Shown here piece after piece: positions 1 through 7,414 of a stretch of DNA of 10,162 nucleotides. The stretch covers positions 1 through 10,162 of the forward strand of contig JADGPV010000164.1 in the NCBI GenBank assembly GCA_017882245.1, read 5' to 3'. The stretch is from Bacteroidales bacterium. Lineage in GTDB: Bacteria; Bacteroidota; Bacteroidia; Bacteroidales; VadinHA17. A program made the position numbers and the translations under genes. Position 1 is the first letter of the stretch. Every line of letters begins with the position of its first letter. Under the pieces are notes generated by a model. It saw only the letters and a list, made by a program, of their open reading frames with translations. It was not told the origin of the DNA and made no database searches.

Positions 1-606
1 CCGTTCCCGGCAGAAATAATCTATCCCGATGCAATATTCAGGATCCCGGGAAGCGGCAAGAAGCTTTATCTGACATTTGATGACGGTCCCGACCCTGCCT
101 CAACGCCACAGATACTTGATATACTGAGCTCACATGATGTGACTGCCGCATTTTTCTGTACTGGCAGCAAGGTGATCAGGTCACCCGGTCTCTTTGCACG
201 TATCGCATCCGGAGGCCATATAATCGGAAATCATGGCTTCAGCCATCTCAACGGTCTGAAAACGCCCGTCAGAAAATACTGTGCTGATATATTCAAAGGC
301 AGGGACGTTACCCACAGCAATCTATTCAGGCCACCCTACGGACGATTGCGGGTAAGACAATACAGGATACTCGAAAGAAGTATGAGAATAGTATTCTGGG
401 ACATTATGCCATATGACTTTGATAAAAAAATGCTGCCCGAAGCTTCATTTGCCGTTCTGTCGGGAAAGGTCCGGCCGGGCTCTATAATCGTGCTGCATGA
501 CAAAGCAGAAAGTAATGCTCTTTCTTACCTTGACAGATTTATAAGATCATCCATTGACAAGGGATATACTTTCGGGGACCTCGACGATAATTCGCTGCAT
601 GGTTGA
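1..606 (+). CDS. Polysaccharide deacetylase family protein (NodB domain), 5' end outside window
   Basis: A carbohydrate esterase family 4 type enzyme, expected to remove N- or O-acetyl groups from a sugar polymer using a divalent metal. The open frame runs from base 1 to a TGA at 604-606 (201 visible residues). All NodB motifs are present: TFDDGPDP at visible residues 25-32 (catalytic and metal Asp), GNHGFSHL (the two metal His), FRPPYGR, FWDIMPYDF and IIVLHDK near the C-terminus. The GTG at 139 cannot be the start, because it would remove the first motif. In relatives only a short segment precedes the LTFDDGP strand, so probably few residues are missing. No signal peptide or anchor can be judged, since the N-terminus is cut. 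The true substrate (peptidoglycan, capsule or other glycan) cannot be read from the sequence. purD follows 48 bp downstream on the same strand. Confidence 0.93.
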   Translation, partial: PFPAEIIYPDAIFRIPGSGKKLYLTFDDGPDPASTPQILDILSSHDVTAAFFCTGSKVIRSPGLFARIASGGHIIGNHGFSHLNGLKTPVRKYCADIFKGRDVTHSNLFRPPYGRLRVRQYRILERSMRIVFWDIMPYDFDKKMLPEASFAVLSGKVRPGSIIVLHDKAESNALSYLDRFIRSSIDKGYTFGDLDDNSLHG

Positions 607-633
607 GTTATTTAATCTGAAATGCTATTTTTG
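603..633 (+). promoter_or_regulatory. Candidate Bacteroidota-type promoter for purD
   Basis: TATTTTTG at 626-633 matches the Bacteroidota -7 consensus TAnnTTTG. TTG at 603-605 lies 20 bases upstream, the usual spacing for the -33 element. Transcription would start near 638 and leave a leader of under 20 bases before the ATG at 655. Of the four such elements in the window, this is the only one with a good -33 match. It overlaps the stop codon of the deacetylase gene. Confidence 0.5.
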
Positions 634-654
634 AAAGGGAATGAAAACCGGACA

Positions 655-1938
655 ATGAATATCCTTATTCTCGGATCAGGAGGGCGTGAACACGCTCTTA
701 TCTGGAAGCTGGCACAAAGCAGCAAGCCTCTGAAGCTGTTTGCAGCACCCGGTAACGCCGGGACGGCATCAGCAGCTATCAACCTGCCGGTTGACCCGCT
801 TGATTTCGCCGCAGTGAAATCGGCCGTGATCTCAAATAAAATTCAAATGGTGATCGTCGGCCCTGAGGCACCTCTTGTTGAGGGCATATCCGATTTTTTT
901 GAGGCTGACCCTGAGCTGTCATCCGTTAATGTGATCGGACCCGGTAAACAAGGAGCCATGCTTGAGGGAAGCAAGGATTTTGCCAAGGGGTTCATGACAC
1001 GACACAAAATTCCGACTGCTGCCTATGCGACTTTCACTGCTGACCGGAGGGCTGAGGCAGCAGAGTTTCTGTATAAGCTTGACCCTCCATATGTTCTCAA
1101 GGCAGACGGACTGGCAGCAGGCAAGGGGGTGCTGATAATCAGTGATTACCAGGAAACGATTCGTGAACTTGATGCAATCCTGGGTGGCCGTTTTGGCGAT
1201 GCAGGTAAAAAGGTTGTCATTGAGCAGTATCTGTCAGGCATCGAATTATCGGTTTTCATTATCACAGACGGTATATCCTATAAAATACTCCCCGAAGCAA
1301 AAGACTATAAACGGATTGGAGAAGGAGACACCGGTAAAAACACAGGCGGCATGGGCGCTGTTTCACCTGTGCCTTTCGCAACTCCTGCCTTCATGAAAAA
1401 AGTGGAGGAAAAGATCATCATACCGACAGTAGCGGGGCTGAGGAAGGAGGGAATTGATTACTGCGGATTTATCTTCTTCGGACTAATGAATGTCGGAGGT
1501 GAACCTTTCGTCATTGAGTATAACGCCCGTCTCGGTGACCCCGAAAGTGAGGTGGTGATGCCGCGCCTGGAGAGCGATCTTTTCGACCTTCTTGATGGTG
1601 TCGCCTGCCGCAACCTTATGGACCGTACCCTTGTGATCCGTGCTGATACAGCAGTGACAGTGATGATGATATCCGGAGGTTACCCGGACAACTACAGAAA
1701 AGGGTTCGAAATAACCGGTACTGATAAGATTACTGAAAGCATTGTTTTTCATGCCGGAACAAAAATTTCAGATGGCCGGCTGGTTACATCAGGTGGCAGG
1801 GTCCTGGCTGTGACCTCTGCTGGCGGGACAATGCCGGAAGCTCTGGAAAAGAGCTACCGCAGTGTCCCGAAAATACACTTTGAAGGTGCCGGCTACAGGA
1901 AAGATATAGGGTTTGACCTGAAAGCAACAAAAGAATGA
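655..1938 (+). CDS. purD: Phosphoribosylamine--glycine ligase (GAR synthetase)
   Basis: Catalyses the second step of de novo purine synthesis in the cytoplasm: ATP, 5-phosphoribosylamine and glycine give glycinamide ribonucleotide. With the start at 655 the protein has 427 residues, normal for the family. Visible landmarks are the N-terminal GSGGREHA (residues 7-14), GPEAPLVEG (69-77), LEGSKDFAK, the ATP-grasp glycine loop KADGLAAGKG (149-158), GKNTGGMGAVSP (227-238) and the metal and phosphate site EYNARLGDPE (288-297), ending in a typical YRKDIGFD. An in-frame ATG at 622 would add 11 residues. I reject it because family members begin directly at the MNILILGSGGREHA strand and because the promoter-like element at 626-633 would then be coding. 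The stop overlaps the next start (ATGA at 1935-1938), implying translational coupling. Confidence 0.97.
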   Translation: MNILILGSGGREHALIWKLAQSSKPLKLFAAPGNAGTASAAINLPVDPLDFAAVKSAVISNKIQMVIVGPEAPLVEGISDFFEADPELSSVNVIGPGKQGAMLEGSKDFAKGFMTRHKIPTAAYATFTADRRAEAAEFLYKLDPPYVLKADGLAAGKGVLIISDYQETIRELDAILGGRFGDAGKKVVIEQYLSGIELSVFIITDGISYKILPEAKDYKRIGEGDTGKNTGGMGAVSPVPFATPAFMKKVEEKIIIPTVAGLRKEGIDYCGFIFFGLMNVGGEPFVIEYNARLGDPESEVVMPRLESDLFDLLDGVACRNLMDRTLVIRADTAVTVMMISGGYPDNYRKGFEITGTDKITESIVFHAGTKISDGRLVTSGGRVLAVTSAGGTMPEALEKSYRSVPKIHFEGAGYRKDIGFDLKATKE

Positions 1939-2921
1939 TAAAGTTTTTCAGGGGATCAGGAATAAGCCAGGTGCTGGTGATGGCACTGATGGCTATTGCT
2001 TTGTGGATTCAGTATTTTATAGCACCGCCACAGGCAATACATCCGTCAGGGGGAGAGGCAATGCCTTTATGGAATCTGATATTCAATTCCCTCACCGCGC
2101 TGCCGCTGCTTGCTGCCATATTCTCATCAATTCTAATGGTAATCGTGGCCGGCATAATGATCAGGTTTAATACTTCCGTATTCTTCATCGCCAGGAGAAC
2201 CTATTTCCCTGCTCTCTTTTATATCATGCTCTATTCATCCTTTCCCGGTGTTATGGTACTTAACCCCGCCTTGCCGGCGGCTCTGCTGATATTGGCAGGG
2301 CTTTGGCGCATGATGTCTGCCTACAGGTTGAACGGCGTGGCCTTTAATTTTTTTGATGCCGCTCTGCTCGTCTCTTCTGCCGGGATGTTCTACGCACCAT
2401 CAGTATGGTTTGTGCTGCTTGTGCTGTTAGGCGTTCTGATACTCAGATCGCCGGATTTTCGTGAAATCTCCGTTGCCCTTGCCGGAGCCCTGCTGCCATG
2501 GATTGTGTTGTACGCAGTATGGTATCTTACAGGTGGCAACCTGTCAGATCTTACAGAGACAATAAAACATAACCTGTTTGACAAAGCGTCTTCTGCGTAC
2601 TGGAGTCGGACACTTATAATCCTTCTTGCTGTTATTGCCGTAAGTTTTATCCCATGCTTATTATCGCTTATCAGCGAGATGTCGACAAAAAAAATAAAGT
2701 CCCGCAAGACATTTGAGCTGCTTGAATGGATGCTGGCGATTTGTGTAGCGGCTTATGCTTTCCTGCCTTCGGTGTCAACAGAAATGAACGCAATAGCGGC
2801 AATACCTGTCGCATTTGTCATGGCCAACTACTGTACCTTCACCCGTCGCCTGGTTATGACGGAAATACTCTTCTGGATAATGGTTGTAATGATTGTTATT
2901 TCGCGTCTCTGGCCTTACTGA
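1935..2921 (+). CDS. DUF6427-type multi-pass membrane protein
   Basis: A 328-residue, very hydrophobic protein with about ten or eleven predicted membrane helices, roughly at residues 11-30, 55-77, 91-108, 112-127, 139-152, 156-171, 179-198, 225-246, 262-279, 284-301 and 309-325. The opening MIKFFRGSG and a position directly behind purD match, from memory, the DUF6427 family of Bacteroidota inner-membrane proteins, which has no known function. The family assignment rests on these features and was not searched. The only long soluble stretches are at about residues 200-222 and 247-261; the second is lysine-rich (TKKIKSRK) and so probably cytoplasmic. The start overlaps the purD stop in ATGA, so the two genes are almost certainly co-transcribed. 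Whether the protein has any role in purine metabolism is unknown. Its stop abuts the stop of the convergent gene. Confidence 0.85.
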   Translation: MIKFFRGSGISQVLVMALMAIALWIQYFIAPPQAIHPSGGEAMPLWNLIFNSLTALPLLAAIFSSILMVIVAGIMIRFNTSVFFIARRTYFPALFYIMLYSSFPGVMVLNPALPAALLILAGLWRMMSAYRLNGVAFNFFDAALLVSSAGMFYAPSVWFVLLVLLGVLILRSPDFREISVALAGALLPWIVLYAVWYLTGGNLSDLTETIKHNLFDKASSAYWSRTLIILLAVIAVSFIPCLLSLISEMSTKKIKSRKTFELLEWMLAICVAAYAFLPSVSTEMNAIAAIPVAFVMANYCTFTRRLVMTEILFWIMVVMIVISRLWPY

Positions 2922-2932
2922 TCATTTGATCA
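2919..2932. repeat. Two TGATCA palindromes at the convergent stop codons
   Basis: TGATCA occurs at 2919-2924 and again at 2927-2932 with TT between. The first copy holds both stop codons: TGA of the plus-strand gene at 2919-2921 and, read from the other strand, TGA of the minus-strand gene at 2924-2922. The two-base centre is too short for a normal hairpin loop and no T-run follows, so this is not a convincing terminator. Confidence 0.6.
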
Positions 2933-3362
2933 TCGAAACCACGCCGACACCTGAACCCTGCTCGCCGTTACTGAATCCATACCATAGGGTATAGAGGCCT
3001 GTCTTATTGCAGATAAAATCAATTGAACCGAATTTCTTGCCGGTGCCCTTATTGAATGATGAAATAAGCTCTTTCCCCTGGTCAAAGATTGTGATCACAA
3101 GTTCTCCTTTTGATCCGGGAGCATCACAGACTGAAAACCTGTATTTCATATTTTTCATCAGGTACATATTGGCCTTGTATACCGGGGAGGCTGTAGCGGA
3201 CGCTGCTTTGGGCAGCTGTACCCGGAAATCTTTCAGATAGGTGGTATTTTCACCGGCGGCAAGGACACAGGAGCTGACAAGAGCATCACTTGAAGGCTGA
3301 CTCATCAGAACGATTGGCAGAAAGATCAGTGCACATGACAGGATGACAAATCTGCATTTCAT
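2922..3362 (-). CDS. Small secreted protein of unknown function
   Basis: 146 residues. The first 21 form a signal peptide (basic MKCR, then a hydrophobic stretch ending in IVLMS), with likely cleavage before Gln22. There is no lipobox cysteine at that site, so the mature protein should be soluble in the periplasm or outside the cell. The mature part alternates short hydrophobic strands and turns rich in Gly, Asn and Lys, which suggests a small beta-sandwich domain. Three cysteines (32, 79, 118) remain in it, and 79 and 118 lie in neighbouring predicted strands (YRFSVCDAP and IDFICNKTG). I recall similar unnamed proteins in Bacteroidales but know no function. The start lies one base after the stop of the lipoprotein gene (TGATATG), so the two are surely co-translated in one operon, and a joint role with the lipoprotein and ABC transporter is likely. 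Confidence 0.8.
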   Translation of the reverse strand: MKCRFVILSCALIFLPIVLMSQPSSDALVSSCVLAAGENTTYLKDFRVQLPKAASATASPVYKANMYLMKNMKYRFSVCDAPGSKGELVITIFDQGKELISSFNKGTGKKFGSIDFICNKTGLYTLWYGFSNGEQGSGVGVVSMIK

Positions 3363-3363
3363 A

Positions 3364-4281
3364 TCATTTACCCGAGATTAATTTGTTTCTGACATCTTTT
3401 GAGAGATCAGCAATTTTCATTAGTTGTTCATCAGTCATCTCAACATTACTTTCTTCATGCTGTATCATTACCAGCCGGCCATCCTGCTCTATCGTTTCCG
3501 GCTCACCAAGTTTGTAGGTGATACGTACATCGCGGTATGAGACGCTGATCTTTTCCATCTTATTATAAAGAGAGGCATAATCAGCGCTGCTCTCCCTGTA
3601 AGGTCGAATCAGCATAAGCAGATCTCCGAGAATGATCTTTTGTTCCCCTATAAGGTCCCTGAGAATCTTATCCGGATGATCTGACACAACCTGTGTTGCC
3701 AGATACTGCCCTTCTACCCATACGCCTGCAATCATCAGGGCAGATATTGATCCTCTTCCGTTCTCCCTCAGGTACTCATCTATCTTGTTGTAGGAGTTGA
3801 CTGACAGGAAAAGCAGCGAGTCAAGATCAGACTTGTTTACCGAAAGTCTCTTAAGTGTTTCGAAATCAAAATATTGTCCTACCCGCAGCCCGTCGGCCAG
3901 CCGCTTGATAGTAGACAGTACATCAACTGAATTACCTGTTTTTTCGTACATATTCAGATAACCGAGATCTGCACCGTATATACCCATCATCATTGCCTTC
4001 TGAAAGTTTGTGGTCAGCCTGTCAGCTCCCTGGGTCGTGGTAAGAAACTCGGCTGAGAATGGTACGTTCATGGACTGAAGAATAGCGGCGATCTCAACAG
4101 GCGACGCGATGTTCTGTACTATATCGGCAATGGCTTCATCACTGAGTTTCTCAGATTCACCTGCAGGCACCGAATCGGCAATCGGGAAATTGAGGTTACC
4201 CTGCTTCGTGACGCTGTTTCTGCAAGAACACACGGATATCAGCAGGATCAATGCAAACAGCTTTGAAATAATTCCCGTCAT
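3364..4281 (-). CDS. Lipoprotein of unknown function, mostly helical
   Basis: 305 residues. A short hydrophobic signal (residues 7-19) ends in the lipobox-like VCSC with the lipid-bearing cysteine at 20, followed by a low-complexity linker to about residue 45. The rest is soluble and looks mainly helical. Two segments stand out as probable family signatures: YGADLGYLNMY (102-112) and ENGRGSISALMIAGVWVEG (173-191). I recall unnamed Bacteroidota lipoproteins with similar segments, but no biochemical role. There is no enzymatic motif I recognise. The ATG at 4281 is the only start that keeps the whole signal peptide; an in-frame TGA lies immediately upstream. The gene follows the ABC transporter by 56 bp and precedes the small secreted protein by 1 bp, so it probably works on the periplasmic side of that transporter. 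This functional link is inference. Confidence 0.82.
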   Translation of the reverse strand: MTGIISKLFALILLISVCSCRNSVTKQGNLNFPIADSVPAGESEKLSDEAIADIVQNIASPVEIAAILQSMNVPFSAEFLTTTQGADRLTTNFQKAMMMGIYGADLGYLNMYEKTGNSVDVLSTIKRLADGLRVGQYFDFETLKRLSVNKSDLDSLLFLSVNSYNKIDEYLRENGRGSISALMIAGVWVEGQYLATQVVSDHPDKILRDLIGEQKIILGDLLMLIRPYRESSADYASLYNKMEKISVSYRDVRITYKLGEPETIEQDGRLVMIQHEESNVEMTDEQLMKIADLSKDVRNKLISGK

Positions 4282-4301
4282 CAGGCGTACAAGTTAATAT
4301 A

Positions 4302-4309
4302 CAAATGTA
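4302..4309 (-). promoter_or_regulatory. Candidate -7 element before the lipoprotein gene
   Basis: On the minus strand the 56-bp gap reads TACATTTG from 4309 to 4302, an exact TAnnTTTG match, about 20 bases before the ATG. No good -33 TTG is seen; TGG at 4333-4331, 21 bases upstream, is the nearest. It may be an internal promoter giving the two exported proteins their own transcript in addition to read-through from the ABC gene. Confidence 0.4.
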
Positions 4310-4337
4310 AGAAAAATGGTCATTCCATGTCCAGGGG

Positions 4338-7300
4338 TCATTTTTTTTGAAGCTTCCGGCTTGCAAAAAAGGATATTATCCGCCCCAGCGCTTCATAATA
4401 GAGAAGCACATAAAGCACCATAGTGAAAAGAAGAACAAGCAGGATATTGAAAGTAAAAGTGTCAATCTTCAGTCCGATAATTTTCTTTACAGGTGCCATG
4501 AAGTGAGTCCGGAACTGAAGCGGACCCTTCGGCGAAGGCTCAAGATATATAAGGTCAATATTCTGTATCAGCCTGTCATTGTACTCAAGTATTTTATTCT
4601 TCTCATAAACCTTCCTCACTATCTCCTCCAGCTTGTCATTATGGTAGTTGTCGTACAGAATATCAAGGGCTTCCATATTGGTTATGACGTAGTTGTCTAA
4701 CTGGAGATCAGCTGCATTGCTTATCCTTCTGTATTCTTTATCTGCGCCCTGGAGCCATGCAACAGCTCTTTCCCCCAGTCCGGGAGTGAAAAGCTCAGTG
4801 GTAAGGGAATCCATTCCGGCGAATGCACTTACAATACCTGCCGATGAGATTGTTCTGATCTCATTTCTGATAAGCCGCAACTTGTTATTATCAGCCTCGA
4901 TCCCTCCATCCCACTGAAATCTGCCAATTGTCATTTCAAGAGCATCCTTGATTCTGGGGATGCGATAAATGGTATTGAAGTCGGAAATACTGACCTGCTG
5001 TTTAAGCGGGTAAACCCTTTTGTCATATTCATTTCCCATGAACTGCTTAACCATCAGCGCTTCATATGTCCATCGTGTCGGCATTATCTCAGCGATAAAG
5101 GGTACCTTGTCGACGCTGCCTATTTTCCTGTTAAGCTTATCGAAAGGGAACATGGCACCGCTGAGGACCATCATGGGTATCATGAGCAAGGGGATGACAA
5201 TATATATTGTAATGGCTGAGTTCATTGCCGATGAAATATTCAGGCCGATCATGTTAGCACAAAAGGCTGTGACAAACAGTGCCAGCCAATACTGCAAAAA
5301 CAATCCTTTTATTCCGAGAACGGGATTGGCGACGGCAAGGAAAAGGAACGTCTGCAGCGATGATATCATTATAAGTACAGCTATCTTGCTTACCAGATAG
5401 CTGCTGTGGCTCAGATGGAGGAATTGTTCCCGCCTGAGCATCTTCCTGTCTTTGAAGATCTCCTCGGCGCTTATGGTAAGACCGAGGAAGAGAGCCACGA
5501 TAATGCTCATGAATATATATATCGGGACATTCTCGTTTTCTCTGAAGATGTAGTCATTTGAAGACGGGTCGGCGATATACCTGATAATATATGAGAGGAT
5601 AAGACCGAGGACCGGACCTTCAAGAAGTGTGAGCAGAAGATATTGTTTATTTGCCAGTTTGCTCTTAAGATCGCGTGACAGGAAGATCACCATCTGCCTC
5701 CACCACACAGGTATTTTCAGGTTGGAATACGGTGCAGAGGTTACCTCCCCGGGCATAGCAGCCGGGCCTGCCCGGCGGAATGCCTGTGCCCATTCGGCAG
5801 GATCGACCTTCCTTTTGTCAGTGTAACGTCCGTATTCATCTACAACTCTTGTTTCAAGAATGTTAAAAAGGGTTTCGGGATTGACATTTCCACACGCGGG
5901 GCATTGACCAATTTCATTATTTATCTGGGCATCGAGTGTCTTAAAGTAAACCACTGATTCAATAGGATTGCCGTAATAGACCATCTGTCCTTCAAGGTCA
6001 AGCACCAGCACCTTGTCAAACCCCTTGAATATCTCTGACGAGGGTTGATGAACAACCGTGAGCACCAGTTTCCCTCTGAGGGTGAGTTCATGAAGAAGGG
6101 CCATAACGTTGTCCGAATCACGCGAGGATAATCCTGACGTGGGTTCGTCAAGAAAAAGCACGGCAGGCTCTCTGATAAGCTCAAGCGCAATATTCAGTCT
6201 TTTTCTCTGCCCGCCACTGATAACTTTGTTCAGTGGTGAACCGACTTTGTAATCTCTTTTTTCATATAACCCCAGAGTACGCAGTGCCTGGTTCACGATG
6301 CCGGTAAGTTCCTTCCTGCTTTTTCCGGCAAAACAGAGCGAGGCTGCATAATAAAGATTCTCGAAGACTGTCAGATCCTCAACAAGCAGATCATCCTGAG
6401 GAACGAACCCGATAACTCCATCCAGTCTGCTGCCTGATGAAAAGATCGAAATACTGTTTATTCTTACATCACCGGAGTGAGGTTTTAACAGTCCACTGAG
6501 GAGATTAAGCAGTGTGGTCTTTCCTGAGCCACTGGCTCCCATAATACCGATCAGGTTACCTTCGCAGGCTGAAAAGCTCACCTCAGTAATAGCCGGTAAG
6601 CCGTCAGGGAAAAAATATGTGAGTCTTTCAGCGATAAATGAAAGCCTGTGAAAATCCCTGTCAGATACAAATCGTGATATGATATCACTGTAATAGACCG
6701 GAGGGGAAGGAGGTGTCTGTACTGAGCTTCCCTGGGCGAAAGTATAGACTTTGCGGCATACAAGCGGAAGTCCGTTGAGAAGCGTCGTACCTGAACAGAA
6801 ACATCTGAGAAAGTAAAGATTCACGCTTGCCACCTTCAGGAAGGCAATATATGGCTGTATGCCTTCCTCTGTATCAGCTGAGGTACTTGCGTTTATAACA
6901 AGCATGGAGGGACCTGAAAAGCTCTCCTTTTCCTCTGTCCTGATAAAGAACAGGATACTATTGAATTCTTCCAGTGAAACTTTGAATACCTCGGCAATTG
7001 TGTTAATGATATTCATCCGCTGAGGCGTGTATTGCTTGTCAGCATCAATCAGCTCAAGGCACCTCAGAACCACAATGACCCTCTGCTCCTGTGTAAGGGT
7101 TTTATTGATCTTCTTACAGATGTTAAAGATTTTTACCGAATCCCGTACCGAGGCGGTGCCAGAAACACTTTTATGTCCTTTTTCCTGCAGGGGTCCTGCA
7201 TTTTTGAGAAAAAGATTCATGAACTCATCCGCACTCTGATGGGAAAGTTGCTTATTGAGGAATGCTGAGACATAATCCCTCTCACTCTGCAGCATACCTC

Positions 7301-7361
7301 CGTCCTGTTTGACTATAAGGGCGAACAGCTCCATCATTGCCCGCAGGATCTCTTCACTCAT
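4338..7361 (-). CDS. ABCG-type ABC transporter with N-terminal TerB-like region
   Basis: 1007 residues. Residues 1-50 and 90-140 resemble the two helical halves of a TerB-like domain (MELFALIVKQDG, then VVLRCLELIDADKQ). Residues 150-245 are an unassigned beta-rich link. The ATPase has Walker A GASGSGKT (275-282), Q-loop Q322, signature ISGGQRKR (381-388), Walker B VLFLDEP (401-407) and H-loop H438. A CPACGNVNPETLF segment follows (C487, C490). ABC2-type membrane helices are near 573-597, 613-631, 655-677, 690-712 and 717-738. A hydrophilic, probably extracytoplasmic stretch runs from about 740 to 968, then a last helix (970-992) and a basic tail. The ATPase-then-membrane order and the LSGAMFPFDKL and MPTRWTYEALMV segments are ABCG-like, so it is probably an exporter acting as a dimer; the substrate is unknown. 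The start follows a promoter-like element, and the stop lies after a run of eight A. Confidence 0.9.
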   Translation of the reverse strand: MSEEILRAMMELFALIVKQDGGMLQSERDYVSAFLNKQLSHQSADEFMNLFLKNAGPLQEKGHKSVSGTASVRDSVKIFNICKKINKTLTQEQRVIVVLRCLELIDADKQYTPQRMNIINTIAEVFKVSLEEFNSILFFIRTEEKESFSGPSMLVINASTSADTEEGIQPYIAFLKVASVNLYFLRCFCSGTTLLNGLPLVCRKVYTFAQGSSVQTPPSPPVYYSDIISRFVSDRDFHRLSFIAERLTYFFPDGLPAITEVSFSACEGNLIGIMGASGSGKTTLLNLLSGLLKPHSGDVRINSISIFSSGSRLDGVIGFVPQDDLLVEDLTVFENLYYAASLCFAGKSRKELTGIVNQALRTLGLYEKRDYKVGSPLNKVISGGQRKRLNIALELIREPAVLFLDEPTSGLSSRDSDNVMALLHELTLRGKLVLTVVHQPSSEIFKGFDKVLVLDLEGQMVYYGNPIESVVYFKTLDAQINNEIGQCPACGNVNPETLFNILETRVVDEYGRYTDKRKVDPAEWAQAFRRAGPAAMPGEVTSAPYSNLKIPVWWRQMVIFLSRDLKSKLANKQYLLLTLLEGPVLGLILSYIIRYIADPSSNDYIFRENENVPIYIFMSIIVALFLGLTISAEEIFKDRKMLRREQFLHLSHSSYLVSKIAVLIMISSLQTFLFLAVANPVLGIKGLFLQYWLALFVTAFCANMIGLNISSAMNSAITIYIVIPLLMIPMMVLSGAMFPFDKLNRKIGSVDKVPFIAEIMPTRWTYEALMVKQFMGNEYDKRVYPLKQQVSISDFNTIYRIPRIKDALEMTIGRFQWDGGIEADNNKLRLIRNEIRTISSAGIVSAFAGMDSLTTELFTPGLGERAVAWLQGADKEYRRISNAADLQLDNYVITNMEALDILYDNYHNDKLEEIVRKVYEKNKILEYNDRLIQNIDLIYLEPSPKGPLQFRTHFMAPVKKIIGLKIDTFTFNILLVLLFTMVLYVLLYYEALGRIISFFASRKLQKK

Positions 7362-7404
7362 TTTTCAGGATATGTTCTGATTACAGGTTCAGCCCCCAAG
7401 ATAG

Positions 7405-7412
7405 CAAAATTA
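7405..7412 (-). promoter_or_regulatory. Candidate -7 element before the ABC transporter gene
   Basis: Minus-strand TAATTTTG from 7412 to 7405 matches TAnnTTTG exactly and lies 43 bases before the ATG at 7361. The expected -33 position reads AAAAG rather than TTG, so recognition may need an activator or be weak. It separates the ABC gene from the permease gene transcriptionally. Confidence 0.4.
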
Positions 7413-7414
7413 CA

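Noticed and set aside
139..141. GTG at 139 as the start of the deacetylase
   Set aside because: The frame is open to base 1 and the first catalytic motif TFDDGPDP lies upstream of it.
622..654. In-frame ATG at 622 as the start of purD
   Set aside because: It adds 11 residues before the conserved N-terminal strand and would place the promoter-like element at 626-633 inside the coding region.
1142..1396. Overlapping plus-strand frame inside purD
   Set aside because: It lies within a well-conserved gene in another frame and shows no family features or start signal.
4295..4348. Run of eight A before the ABC stop as a programmed frameshift site
   Set aside because: A -1 slip would add only about 15 unremarkable residues, and there is no stimulating structure or conserved downstream domain.
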